DNA of 64,000 bases from Zygnema circumcarinatum (Eukaryota > Streptophyta > Zygnematophyceae > Zygnematales > Zygnemataceae): assembly GCA_037447605.1 (NCBI GenBank), contig CM074811.1, positions 1,323,027 to 1,387,026 on the forward strand, given 5' to 3'. Below are positions 37,301-47,290 of this stretch, one piece after another. The translations under genes and the position numbers were made by a program. Each line of letters starts with the position of its first letter. Position 1 is the first letter of the stretch. The notes beneath the pieces were generated by a model that was not told the DNA's origin, made no database searches, and worked only from the letters and a program-made list of their open reading frames with translations.

Positions 37301-37685
37301 TGCATACAAGAGAATACAAGCAAGAAAAATGAAGCCAGAGAGAAAGCGCAACAATGAATAAAAGACCGTGGAAAGGAAATTTTCCCCAGTGAATTCAGCT
37401 GGTTCGAGGAAAGAAATTCAACAGTGATGCCAGAAAAATAAAAAGGTTATAATTAAAAAAAAATGGGGAGTGTATGGCATAATTGAAAAGAGCTGAACAA
37501 TTCACGAGTCTTCTAGACTTTTGAGGAAACATGATTACTGACCTCCGAGGTTCGAAAATGAACCGAGCATTTTCGCTTCCCATATCTTGTCTCTTCTTGT
37601 CACTTTTATCCAAAATTTCTACTTGTGTCTCTGCAGTTCTCTTCTTGCTGTCATGGCTGCCATGATTTGACGAGTTGGAAGCCAT
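25333..37685 (-). CDS. DCL: Dicer-like endoribonuclease, two C-terminal dsRBDs (DCL4- or DCL3-type)
   Basis: Cuts dsRNA into small RNAs. First exons: 37685-37543, 37299-37119, 36959-36858, 36527-36393, 35933-35858, 35645-35581. Last exons: 29029-28820, 28699-28070, 27914-27612, 27452-27135, 26945-25945, 25480-25333. Middle exons were located by content only. Domains in order: helicase with Walker [10 protein letters not shown], motif II DECHH, MTAS and QSRGRAR (about 32740); Dicer dimerisation domain starting [12 protein letters not shown] (about 32260) and on to 31400; platform and PAZ (31100-29830, with [18 protein letters not shown] and LKFPKQPML); RNase IIIa with [13 protein letters not shown] and ADMVEALIG; RNase IIIb with [12 protein letters not shown] and [11 protein letters not shown]. 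Both catalytic Glu/Asp sets are intact. Then dsRBD1, a linker of about 300 residues with a 48-residue proline-rich repeat, and dsRBD2 (GPSHCPRFELEG ... [19 protein letters not shown]). Two dsRBDs argue against DCL2; clade is otherwise unsure. Start ATG 37685; the longer frame begins at GTG. Confidence 0.94.
25390..26742 (-). repeat. Right arm of inverted repeat (inside the Dicer-like gene)
   Basis: Partner of 23755-24897 in opposite orientation. This arm is the intact coding version and covers part of the inter-dsRBD linker, the last intron and most of the final dsRBD exon. Confidence 0.92.
34014..34048. repeat. (GAGAAA)n microsatellite in a Dicer-like intron
   Basis: About five copies of AGAGAA/GAAAGA within an intron of the Dicer-like helicase region. 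Confidence 0.85.
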
Positions 37686-37986
37686 GGACACCAAAAACTC
37701 TTCCAGCACTTCTCATTGCAGCCCATAGCGGGGCGCCCGCCTCTTTTAAGGGCGCCATTTTCCTTGAAAGTATCGCCCCCCCAACCCCCTTCTCCTGCAC
37801 AACCTCGGCATGCTGTCGTTTTCTCTCAAGCGAGAACCATGGCTGCCACGTGTGCTCTATTGGCGCTCTGCCATGGCCCGATTCCATGCCATGAAAACGG
37901 AGGCCATGCATGCCATGGGGCCCTCCATTCCGTACGCTTCTCTAGTACAGTACTGTACAGTCGGGGACCCTCGTATTTACTGTACC

Positions 37987-39820
37987 CAGGCCTCTTCAAA
38001 TAGGGGATTTCGGCTTAAGATAGGGGACTGTCCCCTAACTTGGTTTTGTAAAGGGTAGTGATATTTCCACCCCTTTTTTGGATCCAAACACCCCTTCCCG
38101 GCCGGGCAGATTTCAAAAGGGATTAAAAACGGAAAATGCTTTTTTCACACCTTTTTGGAATCGATACCCACCTTCTTCCGTCGGCTGATTTTATTTTTGC
38201 TAACCAAGGAAAATGATACCCCGTCACTGCATTTTGAATACTGTATCCCGCCTAGCTGAAATTTTTTTTTGAGGGAAAGAAATATCTGCCAGCCCGAATC
38301 CGCTCGAAGTGGAAGATCCGTCCGCCACGAGATTGTTCGCCGGTGTCCGTCCTTCACACGTGTGTGTCAATCGCAGCTGTCGATTCCCTCGCAGATCGCA
38401 TCACTGCAGGTCACCGTTCGATCTGCAGCCGGGCTCGATCTTAGCGAATGGAAAGCGCCCACGAGTCCCGTCAAAGCCGAATCGCACATGCGAGTGCGCG
38501 CGTCGATCGGCCCGAGATCTCGTAATTGTTAGCTCCCAGCCAATCAACAGGTGCCACGTGTTACATTTTTGACGTGGAAATTTTGATTGGTCCAAGCTCT
38601 CAATGTACGAAATTTTGGGTACCTCAAAGTTGCGACCGTACGACATTTGTACGAAACAACTTTTGAGGCGACTTTGGCGGGATACGTGGGCACGTGCCAT
38701 TCGCTGTGACCGAGCCCGGCTGCAGAGTGATCTGCCGTGTTGCGATTTGCGAGGGAATCGACGGCTGCGATTGACCGCACGCGTGAAAAGAAATTCAGGT
38801 AAGCGGGATATTCAAAATGGGGTGACGGGTTATCATTTTCCTTGTTTCGCAAAAATAAAATCTGCCGATGGAGGGTGGGTATCGATTCCAAAAAGGTGTG
38901 AAAAAAGCATTTTCCGTTTTTAATCCTTTTAGAAATCTGCCCGGCCGGGAAAGGGTGTTTGGATCCAAAAAAGGGGTGGAAATATCACTACCCTTTGTAA
39001 AAACACGTAAATATGGACTGTACGGACGAAACCGTGCACGTACGGACAAGAATTTTGTGGAGACCTTACTTCATCATTTCCCAACACTGCTACCGTCGAG
39101 TCTGATTTTTCAGTAATTGGATGGGAGAAAGACGAGTTTCGAAAGAGGTTGACAGCCTTTTCATTGGAAGGCATTCTTGACTGCAAACAGTTTGATAGTT
39201 TGACCGCTCTTCGAGGGTCTCTTTGAGTAGTTTGCATCACTTCTATAGCTGTCTTGTTCAGCCTAAAACTCCTAAGGGAGTGAGACCATTTTTCATTTCA
39301 TTTCTAATTTTAGTTCCTATTTCAGTTTTTCTTTTGTGACTACACCTAGAATTTCAGAGGTTATAATTTGGAATAGAGTTTTTGTGAGGAAATTTCAAGA
39401 CTATGATGGATTCTAAAGTGATACTTGGAGTAATTAATGATGGATGGAAAAGGAAATAGAGAGCTTAGGATTGGATCTACAAAGTTTCAGTGCAATTGGG
39501 TTTTTGAATAAGCAACTATATGTTGTGATTGCCAAATGCACAGTTGTTCTAATTGATTGGTAAAATTTACCAATCTATAAGAGTCGAAGAGGTTGCACCA
39601 GTTTTTAAAGCCGTGTTGTTATACCAACAAGTAAAGTTCATATACATCATTGCTATCGTGGTTGCAAATGCAATTCATTTCCATTTTGTTTTTAACCAAA
39701 AAAATGCTTTTTTGGGGCTTGTGTGGTATTTAAGTTGAAATCACGTAAACTAATCTCAAAATCTTACATACATAAGCTATTTACGATATTTAGGGGATCT
39801 CCCCTATTTGAAGAGGCCTG
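37987..39820. mobile_element. Non-autonomous hAT-like DNA transposon
   Basis: Both ends carry a perfect 21-base terminal inverted repeat beginning CAGGCCTCTTCAAATAGG (left at 37987, right ending CCTG at 39820). It is flanked by an exact 8-base direct repeat, ACTGTACC, at 37979-37986 and 39821-39828. Eight-base target duplications and CAGG...CCTG ends are typical of the hAT superfamily. No transposase frame is present. Without the nested element it would be about 885 bases. Confidence 0.88.
38053..38993. mobile_element. Foldback transposon (long terminal inverted repeats), nested
   Basis: Bases 38053-38270 and 38790-38993 are long inverted copies beginning GGGTAGTGATATTTCC, with few mismatches by eye. 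Looser inverted similarity continues inward (about 38335-38480 against 38655-38785), so nearly the whole element folds back on a loop of about 170 bases. An exact 8-base direct repeat, TTTGTAAA, flanks it (38045-38052 and 38994-39001). Long arms suggest a MULE-like MITE and 8-base duplications also occur in hAT; the superfamily is undecided. No coding capacity. Confidence 0.88.
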
Positions 39821-39869
39821 ACTGTACCGCCCTGAGGAGTGCGTCCCCAAGAATTTCGCCCCGATTTTG

Positions 39870-40480
39870 CCGAAACCTCCTTTTTGTACGGTAACTTCGT
39901 GTTACCGTACAAAAGGGAGGTTTCTGTCCGCACTGTTCGTACTAGCCGTACTAGCTGTACTAGCCGTTACGGGCTTACGCAAAACTCACCTAATCTCCCC
40001 GCACGTGCCGCCGTAGGAGGCGCTCGCGCTTCTCCCCTTCTTGGCTTCGAGACGATACGATATGATACGGTACGATATGGTACGATACGAAACTCCCCGA
40101 TACGGTACTAGCCGTACTAGCCGTACGAGTTGTAGTAGCCGATACAGTACGAGAGGGTACGATGTAGTACGAAACGATACGTACGGTCCAACATGAACTC
40201 TAACATAATACCGCCCGTCTATTGGTAACTCGAACCTTATATATGCAAAATCAATATTTTCGCCTCATATTGGCCAAAACCAGGGTGGAAAATATGAGGG
40301 CCCCTGACTGTACTGTAGCCCGTATGAAAACTACAGTACAGTACTGTACTGTAAACATTGTCGTTTTGCAAACTGTACCCTAGGGTCTGGACTCTGGACA
40401 GATACAGGGTACGATCGAACCGAAAACGTTACCGTACCGTACAGTCAACCGCGTCCGCGTTCGTTTTCAATGTTCAGTAC
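39870..40480. repeat. Degenerate GTAC/TACGG/CGATACG repeat region
   Basis: Dense short variants of CCGTACTAG, GATACGGTACGATA and ACAGTACTGTAC, many of them self-complementary. Lies between the hAT-like element and the SKIP leader. Confidence 0.75.
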
Positions 40481-40846
40481 TGTAATATAAAATTCGAAAA
40501 TTAACTTTTACGGCGATCCCTAATCAAGAGATTCAAGACGGGAAGGTCTGCAGAGGGCGCGGCCGCCTTCATTCGCTGCGGGTCGTTTAGGGTTTGCTCC
40601 TGCGGCTGGGGGGGAGGGAGGGAGGGGCATGTGTGGGGTCATGGTGGAGCTCTTGTAGGGTTTGTGAAGGGTCCGACACTGGGAGGAAGCACAGCCCTAT
40701 CGTTTCCTGTTCGCAATTTGAGAGAAATTTCTGATTGTTTTGCTGGTTTTGCGGGAATATTTGGATCGGTTTGGTTTGTTGGTTGGTTGGTTTAGGGTTG
40801 AGAGTAGGGAGTAAGGGTCTCACAAGGCCGGCTGCAGCAGCTATCC

Positions 40847-42718
40847 ATGGCTGCGATGTCATCTATGAAGTTACTTGAGCAGCTTCCTCTTCCGAAGAAG
40901 TCAGGCTCCACATACGATTCATCTCTTGATTCATGGTTTTTGAATCGGCCGGGCAGTGAAAGTGCGTTGACTGCGCAGACGAAGCAGATCAAGGAGCCTC
41001 CTCCCTATGGCCGACGCCAGGGCTTCGTTCCGCGAAAGCTTGAAGACTTTGGGGATGGTGGTGCATTCCCTGAGATACACGTTGCGCAGTACCCGCTGGA
41101 CATGGGTCGGAAGGAGGACCGAATTAGCAACAAAGTTCTTCCTCTTAATGTGGATGGAAAAGGAAGTGTGGCCTTTGATGCTATCGTCAGGCAGGGTGAA
41201 AACCGCAATAAGACGGTGTTCACACAACAGCGGGACCTTGTTCCGAAGCTGCAGGACTTGGATGCCGCCGAGGACTTGAAGCGGCCTGATGATGAAGAAG
41301 CGCAGGAGACGACGGACCGTACGCGAATGGCCCTGGAAAAGATTGTGACCACTCGATTGAGTGCAGCACAACCGAAGAGCTTGCCTGGTGCGCCGGATGC
41401 TCCAACTTTTATTAAGTATACACCATCTCAGCAGGGGGCGGCATTTAATTCGGGGGCAAAGGAGCGGGTTATTCGCATGGTAGAAATGCCAAAGGATCCT
41501 TTGGAGCCCCCCAAGTTCAAGCATAAGCGTGTTCCGAAGGCCTCAGGCTCTCCTCCGGTCCCTGTCATGCACTCTCCTCCAAGGCCTGTCACGGTGAAGG
41601 ACCAGCAGGACTGGAAAATTCCTCCCTGCATATCTAACTGGAAGAATCCTAAGGGTTACACTATTCCTCTAGACAAGCGTTTGGCAGCTGATGGCCGCGG
41701 TTTGCAGGAAGTTCAAATTAATGACAATTTTGCTCGTCTCTCAGAAGCTCTATATGTTGCAGAAAACAAAGCTCGAGAGGCTGTCGAAATGCGCTCTAAA
41801 ATCCAGCGAGAACTCATGCTTAAGGAGAAGGAGAAAAAGGAGCAAGAACTTCGACAGCTTGCACAAGCAGCGCGGTTGGAGCGAGCTGGTGGAGCTGCAA
41901 TTGGAGGTGGAATTTCACGCGATTCTGCAGTGGCAGCCAGTGTGCCAGCTGGCAGTGCTGCAGCTAAAGGGCCTTCTTGGTCTGGTGCTGCTGGAGCTGG
42001 AGCTGGAGGAAGGGGCGCTGAAGCAGACTTGCCAACTGAAGATAAGATTAGGGGAGAAACCAGGGTGGAGAAGGAGGAGAGGTTAAAGAGGGAGGCAATC
42101 AGAGAAGAGAGGCGGAGGGAGAGGGAAAGGGAACGGAGGCTAGAGGCTAAGGAGGGGGGTAATCCAAGCAAGAAGAGCAAACTCACCCGTGACAGAGATC
42201 GTGATGTCAGTGAGAAGGTCGCCTTAGGTTTGGCTTCTACTGGTACTCGAGGGGGTGAAATCATGTATGATCAGCGACTGTTCAATCAGGAAAAGGGCAT
42301 GGAATCTGGGTTTGCAGCAGATGATTCCTATAATGTTTACGATAAGCCAATGTTCAACCGTGAAGGGGCTGGTGGTCTGTTCAAGGTTAGGAAGCTGACA
42401 GATGATGAGATGGCTGGAGGAGGCGGGGTCGGTGAGGATGTTGACCAGGTTTTGAAAAGTGATCGTTTCCGTCCGGATAAAGGCTTTGCAGGGGCCACAG
42501 AAAGGGGTGCCCCACGCGACAAACCCGTGGAGTTTGAGGCAGCAGAAGCCGATCCTTTCGGTCTAGACCAGTTCTTGACGCAGGTGCGAGGGAAGAAGGC
42601 GACAGATAAGGTTGGACAGAGTGGGACAATGCGTGCCAGCGGTGGATCAGGGACTAAGGACAGTTACGAGGGGGGCTCTGGGCGAAAGCGTGTTGATTTT
42701 GAGAGAGGCGACAGATAG
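40847..42718 (+). CDS. SKIP: SKIP/SNW-domain protein, splicing and transcription cofactor
   Basis: Single exon of 623 residues. SKIP (Prp45/SNW1 family) is a nuclear component of the spliceosome (Prp19-associated) and of transcription elongation complexes; in plants it links splicing to clock and stress responses. The sequence has the N-terminal PPPYGRRQGFVPRKLEDFGDG block, the SNW core with ISNWKNPKGYTIPLDKRL at about residues 262-280, and the following LSEALYVAENKAREAVEMRSK segment. The basic, coiled C-terminal half (RLKREAIREERRRERER) is typical, as is the end (DPFGLDQFLTQVRGKK). Length matches plant SKIPs (about 610). The lack of introns is also known for SKIP in Arabidopsis. Start ATG at 40847 in context CCATGG. 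It is head to head with the Dicer-like gene 3.2 kb away. Confidence 0.98.
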   Translation: MAAMSSMKLLEQLPLPKKSGSTYDSSLDSWFLNRPGSESALTAQTKQIKEPPPYGRRQGFVPRKLEDFGDGGAFPEIHVAQYPLDMGRKEDRISNKVLPLNVDGKGSVAFDAIVRQGENRNKTVFTQQRDLVPKLQDLDAAEDLKRPDDEEAQETTDRTRMALEKIVTTRLSAAQPKSLPGAPDAPTFIKYTPSQQGAAFNSGAKERVIRMVEMPKDPLEPPKFKHKRVPKASGSPPVPVMHSPPRPVTVKDQQDWKIPPCISNWKNPKGYTIPLDKRLAADGRGLQEVQINDNFARLSEALYVAENKAREAVEMRSKIQRELMLKEKEKKEQELRQLAQAARLERAGGAAIGGGISRDSAVAASVPAGSAAAKGPSWSGAAGAGAGGRGAEADLPTEDKIRGETRVEKEERLKREAIREERRRERERERRLEAKEGGNPSKKSKLTRDRDRDVSEKVALGLASTGTRGGEIMYDQRLFNQEKGMESGFAADDSYNVYDKPMFNREGAGGLFKVRKLTDDEMAGGGGVGEDVDQVLKSDRFRPDKGFAGATERGAPRDKPVEFEAAEADPFGLDQFLTQVRGKKATDKVGQSGTMRASGGSGTKDSYEGGSGRKRVDFERGDR

Positions 42719-43887
42719 TTTACTTTTGTTGATCTTGTATCCATTGTTGCAGCTGTAGAAGTCTTGCAGTCTGACAGGTTTTTTTAACTGGTGGAATGTA
42801 CTTATGGAGCTCCTTTTCAGTTAGCCAGAGTGTTGTACAAAGCACGGCTCAAAAGCAGAAATTCATTGTGGCTTTGGCAATAAGTTGTTGATTTGCCATG
42901 CTTGGTGGGGCTTCGTGGGCATGGGTATTGGTGTTTCCCTGTCAATGGAAGTTTTGCACAGGCACATGTAGGACCTGACTTTGCTGTTCCTATTGGGAAA
43001 CATTCAACCTTACGGATTAGAGCTTTTAGATTTGAGTTCTGCGCAACTCAAGTTCTTTTTTCATTTGGAATGGTTACTCAAGCTCATACAACAGTTTAAA
43101 AATTCACGCCAATCTGTTGACCAACTATAGTTATAATAAGTTTGCAATAGATATATTCGGAAAAAGAAAGAAAAGATAGGTTGACATGCCGTCTTGTTCA
43201 CTGACTAAAAATTTTGCCCCCAGCCAAAACTAGATGTACTCTTCATAAAATGGAGGGTCATTTGGAAAAATCCTAATCGAGAACCCTAGAAATTCTCGAA
43301 GTCTGTGAGGCCCTAAACCCCAATCTCACTTTCAAAACTTCCTCTAATTATCCTAGTAGCAGCTACTAACAGCGAAACATAAAATTATTACATGAACGCA
43401 GAAGAAACTGCCATGTTGAGTGTCCATCGAATCCTGCGTGATAACAGTTGTAACTAGTCGTTATTAGCAGGATACAAAATATCATGAGAAGCAGACCAAA
43501 GTGCCTCGAATCCTTTCCTTCAGGCTGCCAATCCAAATCACATTCCGCCGTGGAGGCTTTCCGAAAGGAAGTGAAAAAACCGCCTGCTTCCTGATAAGAG
43601 CTGTGGTCACTTGTTTCCATTCATGGCCCGATTTCCACTTCTTATATTTGCTTATGACGAAGTCTGGGCTGGGCCCAAGCACCGCTGCCCTCCAATCCAG
43701 AACCAAGGCCACTATTGGCGTATCATAGAACACGTCTCGTGAACTATTTCTGGACTTCAAAAAAAAAGCAAATACACCCCAGCACTGTAGAAAGTGACTT
43801 GGAAGCACAGCGCTGTTTCCATAAGTTTGAACTTCCGTGAGCCTTTGAAGTCGTGGTCAAATAGCTTAACCTCCGCAAAAAGGCATT
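42719..43887. other. Convergent 3' flanks of SKIP and gene B
   Basis: No supported gene. A minus-strand open frame at 43482-43808 has protein-like composition (LDWRAAVLGPSPDFVISKYKKW) but no ATG-based model, splice context or family that I recognise. It may be 3'-UTR or an old mobile-element remnant. The rest is AT-rich and featureless. Confidence 0.4.
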
Positions 43888-45563
43888 TTATTGCTGCTTT
43901 ATGCCCAATTTCTTCATCGTGTCAACCATAACATGGCACACTGCAAAGCATCCTGGAGGCCTCAAGTCATCATCGTCAGAATCTGAGTAGTCTCCAGCAA
44001 ACCCTGTTGCACTCTCTGTGCTTGTTCTTCCATCCAACCGCACAACTTCATTCAGCTTGCTTGCTTCGAACCCATTGTGATCCCTTTCTGACTGCTTCTC
44101 TGCGGCTTCATTTTTCTCAGGCTGGGCTTCAGGTAACACAGATACAGCTTCAGAACTTTGCGCCTGGGAAGGTTGTTCTGCCTCGTTATCTGCCGCCAGT
44201 TCTTCCTGCCTGACAGCTGTTTCCGGCTGATCACTAGAGCTTTCTTCCTGCACATTAACATCCATGTCACGCAGTTACAAACTGAAACGACTCAGCTCCA
44301 CTAATCAAAACAGTGTCTGCAGTCAGGGCTTACCGTTACAAAGACGGCAGAAAAGCGGGTTCTCTTTAAAAGCTAGTATCCTATTCAATCTTGTTCCCGA
44401 TGAATGGGGTGTATGTCAATGAGTCAACCGATATTAGAATGTGATGCTTTTAGTGTATTGCCATTAAGCATTGATGCTTTCACATTACTCATTTGTTTAT
44501 GGAGCCAAATAAACAACAATCTACCAAGTGTTTTGTGCTGACATCACAACCTTCGACACAAAAGCACCGCCTTGAAATCCTCGATCTGCACGGGAGCCCC
44601 AGCTTTGCAAATAAAATAAAAAAATACTAAGCTAATCTCCAAACAAAGCAGGAATAAGTTCAAGGCAGCCGCAAGTACCTGAGGAACTGCAGGCTTGAAC
44701 AGAGAAATCACTGGCTCAGATAATTCTTCAGTTTCAGAGTTCACATTTACGATGTCCTCACTTACTCGTCGAACTTGCATGCTAACTGCATCACCTTCAA
44801 ATTCCTTTTTCTCCTCATCCTTTACTTCTCTGCCACGGGTTTGTTCTATACTTGGTCCGTCGTCTTCCTCCTCCTCCTCCTCTTCCTCAACCTCCTCTTC
44901 CACTTCCTCATCGTCAAACTGGATGCCTTGCACCTTGTCAACAGACCGTATCCTCAAGCTAAGGTTGTTATTCAAAGATTTCTTCACCTCCTCCTCTGTC
45001 AAACACTTTGTTTCAGCTAACTCGTTCGTTTGCTCCTCTTCGTTCGCTTCCTCAGAGTCCACAGCTTTCACAATTAAATTTTCGCGTTCCTGCTCCTCCT
45101 TGACATTCTTTCTTGTCTCCTCCACATCGGACTCCTCCATGTCATCACCACTCTCATCCTCATCGAAATGATCCACAACCCCGGTTTTGGGAGGGTTTGG
45201 AACATAGTCATCATTGTTAGCGTCAAAATCTTTTTCCGAAACGGAAAGCGCTGGGTACTCTCCGTCATCAAATTTGGTGTCCTCCTCCTCCTCACTTTCT
45301 TGCTGATCATCCATTAACGTCACACCATTGCTATGAGTGACAAACTTATCTATTACGAAAATTTGCGGCTCCGCTGTGTTTATTCTGACTTTTGCTGCTC
45401 CAGACGGCTCAGTGTGACCTTCATCAGCTTCACCTTCACCTTCCTCTTCTTCCTCCTCCCAGTCTTCCTCAGAATCACCGAGCTCTTTATACATTACCTC
45501 CTGATCATCATCTTCGTCCTTGCTAACTTTGGCACGGGGTGCGAAGGCCACTTCTGCGGCCAT
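43888..45563 (-). CDS. Acidic protein of unknown function, family member B
   Basis: Paralogue of gene A. Two exons, 45563-44679 and 44247-43888, phase-0 junction, 414 residues. It starts MAAEVAFAPRAKVSKDEDDD, closely matching MATEVPVVPRARVSTDYDD of gene A; YPALSVSEKDFD begins at residue 103, and SLRIRSVDKVQGIQFDDEE matches the A motif, followed by a run of Glu. The exon 2 end (PPGCFAVCHVMVDTMKKLGIKQQ) again has spaced Cys. The ATG at 45563 was chosen; an upstream in-frame TTG is not used. No membrane segment; probably disordered and soluble. It diverges from gene C with 1.7 kb between start codons. No biochemical role can be inferred from sequence. Confidence 0.86.
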
Positions 45564-47290
45564 GGCTGCCAAGCGCTGCTGACTCTGAAAACCAAAGAGA
45601 AGGGGTAAACTCTGTGCGTCCTTGACGCTAGCGTATTAAAACTCAAGTAATCAAGCAAACGGAGTGGGAAAGAAAAAAGTACGAGGCGAAAAGAAGGAAA
45701 AGGAGATTAATAAAAAAATTAAACTTGCAGCATACAACGGCTAACTCCGCAGTACCGCCGAGTTTCCCGCAACCAAGTCACAAGAACGCCTGCCGCCCGT
45801 CCCTCTTCAAAAAATTCTCTCGCTTCCAGCACCTCAGTACTCCCTCTTTAACCCCCTCTCTCCCCTCTCTCCCTCCCTCTCTCTCCTCCCTCCCTCCCTC
45901 CCTCTCCTGCAGCGGCGGCCTCCGGCGAGCGGCTTTGGGGGCTCCACGTGTCGCTCTGGGGAGGAGCCAGCGCCGCCCTGCGGCTTGTTGGGGGCCCGCG
46001 CCTCCCGCTTCCCTCTGAGGACGGCCTCTCGTCCGTCGGCGGCCACGTCGCGTCCGCGAGCAGCGGATACTTCGAGGTACTTCAAATGAATAATTCCGTT
46101 TCCCTTTGTACGGACGCTGTTTGAAAATCGACGGCCGACAAGCGCTGAATTTGAAAAATAACGGTCATGATCGACCGTTGTGCCGTACGGACGGATCTCT
46201 ACGGGAAACAAACGGTCGACCGGTTCAAGATTCCGTACCGTACAAAAAAAATTGTTCCAGTACGGTACGGTGTGTGGAAAGTGACGTCACTGATCGCTCG
46301 CGCGCGTCGTACATGTGCTGTAGGAATTGCACGTTTAAAATCTCGAGCAACCATTGGCAATGGTTCCAACCATTGGATTGAATGGACATGGGAAATGATT
46401 GGAACAAAAAAAAAAACAACCATTAAAACCATGGAACCATTTGTTTTGATTAATTTTGAATATTAAGGTGAAAATCCAAGTTAGGTTGCTATAGAAAATC
46501 TAGAAGCACGGCCCTTTCGCACAATACGAGACGTGAGTTCAAATCCGTCAGTCGAGGAAGACACGTTTCCATTTTTCTAGGTACAGTACCGTAATGTTTC
46601 CAACCATTGCAATGGCTTCCAACCATTGGGTTCATCATTGGTTGCCTCCAATGGTTGCCAAGAATTCCCATGATTGCCAACTATTGGGCGCCAACCAATG
46701 CTATCCAACGGTTGTCCAATGGGCTCGATTGTCACGGAATACCTCTCTACCGTAGACGTCCATGTTCAGATAAAACGACAAGAAAACAAATCGAGGGCAA
46801 CTTCCGCGCAGCGCACCATGATGGCATGGCATGGGATGGCATGGCATGGCATGGCATGGGAGTCATCCATTCTGAGGGTCGTTTTGGCAAGTGCATGTCA
46901 TGTCAAGTATGTGTCTGACTCGCTCCTGCAGCGCAGCCGGCCTGGCAGCCTCCTGAGATAGAGATAGATGTTACTTTTTCCTAGTCTTGCATGAAAGAAG
47001 GCTCAGCTGAATTTGAATGAATTTTTTTTATTGTATTGGAAGCGGAGGAGGAAAGGAAGAATGTGAAGGTCGACAGCTTTGTCTACAGCTTCATGAGACG
47101 GAGTATAAGCCTGAGATAGTGATCAGTTCGTGTATCAGCTTTCTTGGTGCCATTTTTTTGCCATAGACGGCTTCTACATCGTTGCTAACATTTTCACAAA
47201 TGCTTGGAGTTTGACTGAAGGCAGCAGAACGGATGATGGGAGTCAGCCAGTCCATTTGTTTTGGATAAACTTGAAGGAGAGGTAATAGCT
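45564..47290. promoter_or_regulatory. Divergent promoter between acidic genes B and C
   Basis: CT tract at 45840-45905 (GA-rich in the B leader), GC-rich island 45900-46300 with an ACGT core and several GTACGG motifs, a cluster of CCATTG/CAATGG palindromes at 46349-46730, and an ATGGC pentamer repeat at about 46821-46860. A short upstream frame (ATGATGGGAGTC, stop at once before the main start) precedes gene C. No gene seen. Confidence 0.6.
46349..46730. repeat. Cluster of CCATTG/CAATGG palindromes
   Basis: AACCATTGGCAATGGTT at 46349-46365 is an 8-base inverted repeat around one G; CCATTGCAATGG at 46604-46615 is a perfect palindrome; many further CCATTG, CAATGG and CCAATGG copies follow. A similar but shorter cluster is at 5298-5375. 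Confidence 0.8.

Larger units (their letters stand above)
37686..40846. promoter_or_regulatory. Divergent promoter interval between Dicer-like gene and SKIP, invaded by transposons
   Basis: No host gene seen. About 37690-37960 is proximal promoter of the Dicer-like gene (ACGT core near 37840). A hAT-like element occupies 37987-39820 with a foldback element nested in it. Bases 39860-40480 are full of GTAC, TACGG and CGATACG variants. Bases 40500-40846 are the SKIP leader, with a short GGTTGG run at about 40775-40793 just before the start. Confidence 0.7.

Noticed and set aside
43482-43808. 108-residue minus-strand frame with protein-like composition
   Set aside because: No ATG-based model, no splice partners and no recognisable family; lies in the 3' flank of gene B.
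44695-45171. 158-residue Ser/Thr-rich frame on the plus strand
   Set aside because: Antisense shadow of the Glu-rich exon of gene B.
46525-46556. tRNA-like GTTCAAATCC (B-box) sequence
   Set aside because: The T-arm stem does not pair and no acceptor stem or A-box in register is seen; at most a decayed SINE or tRNA fragment.
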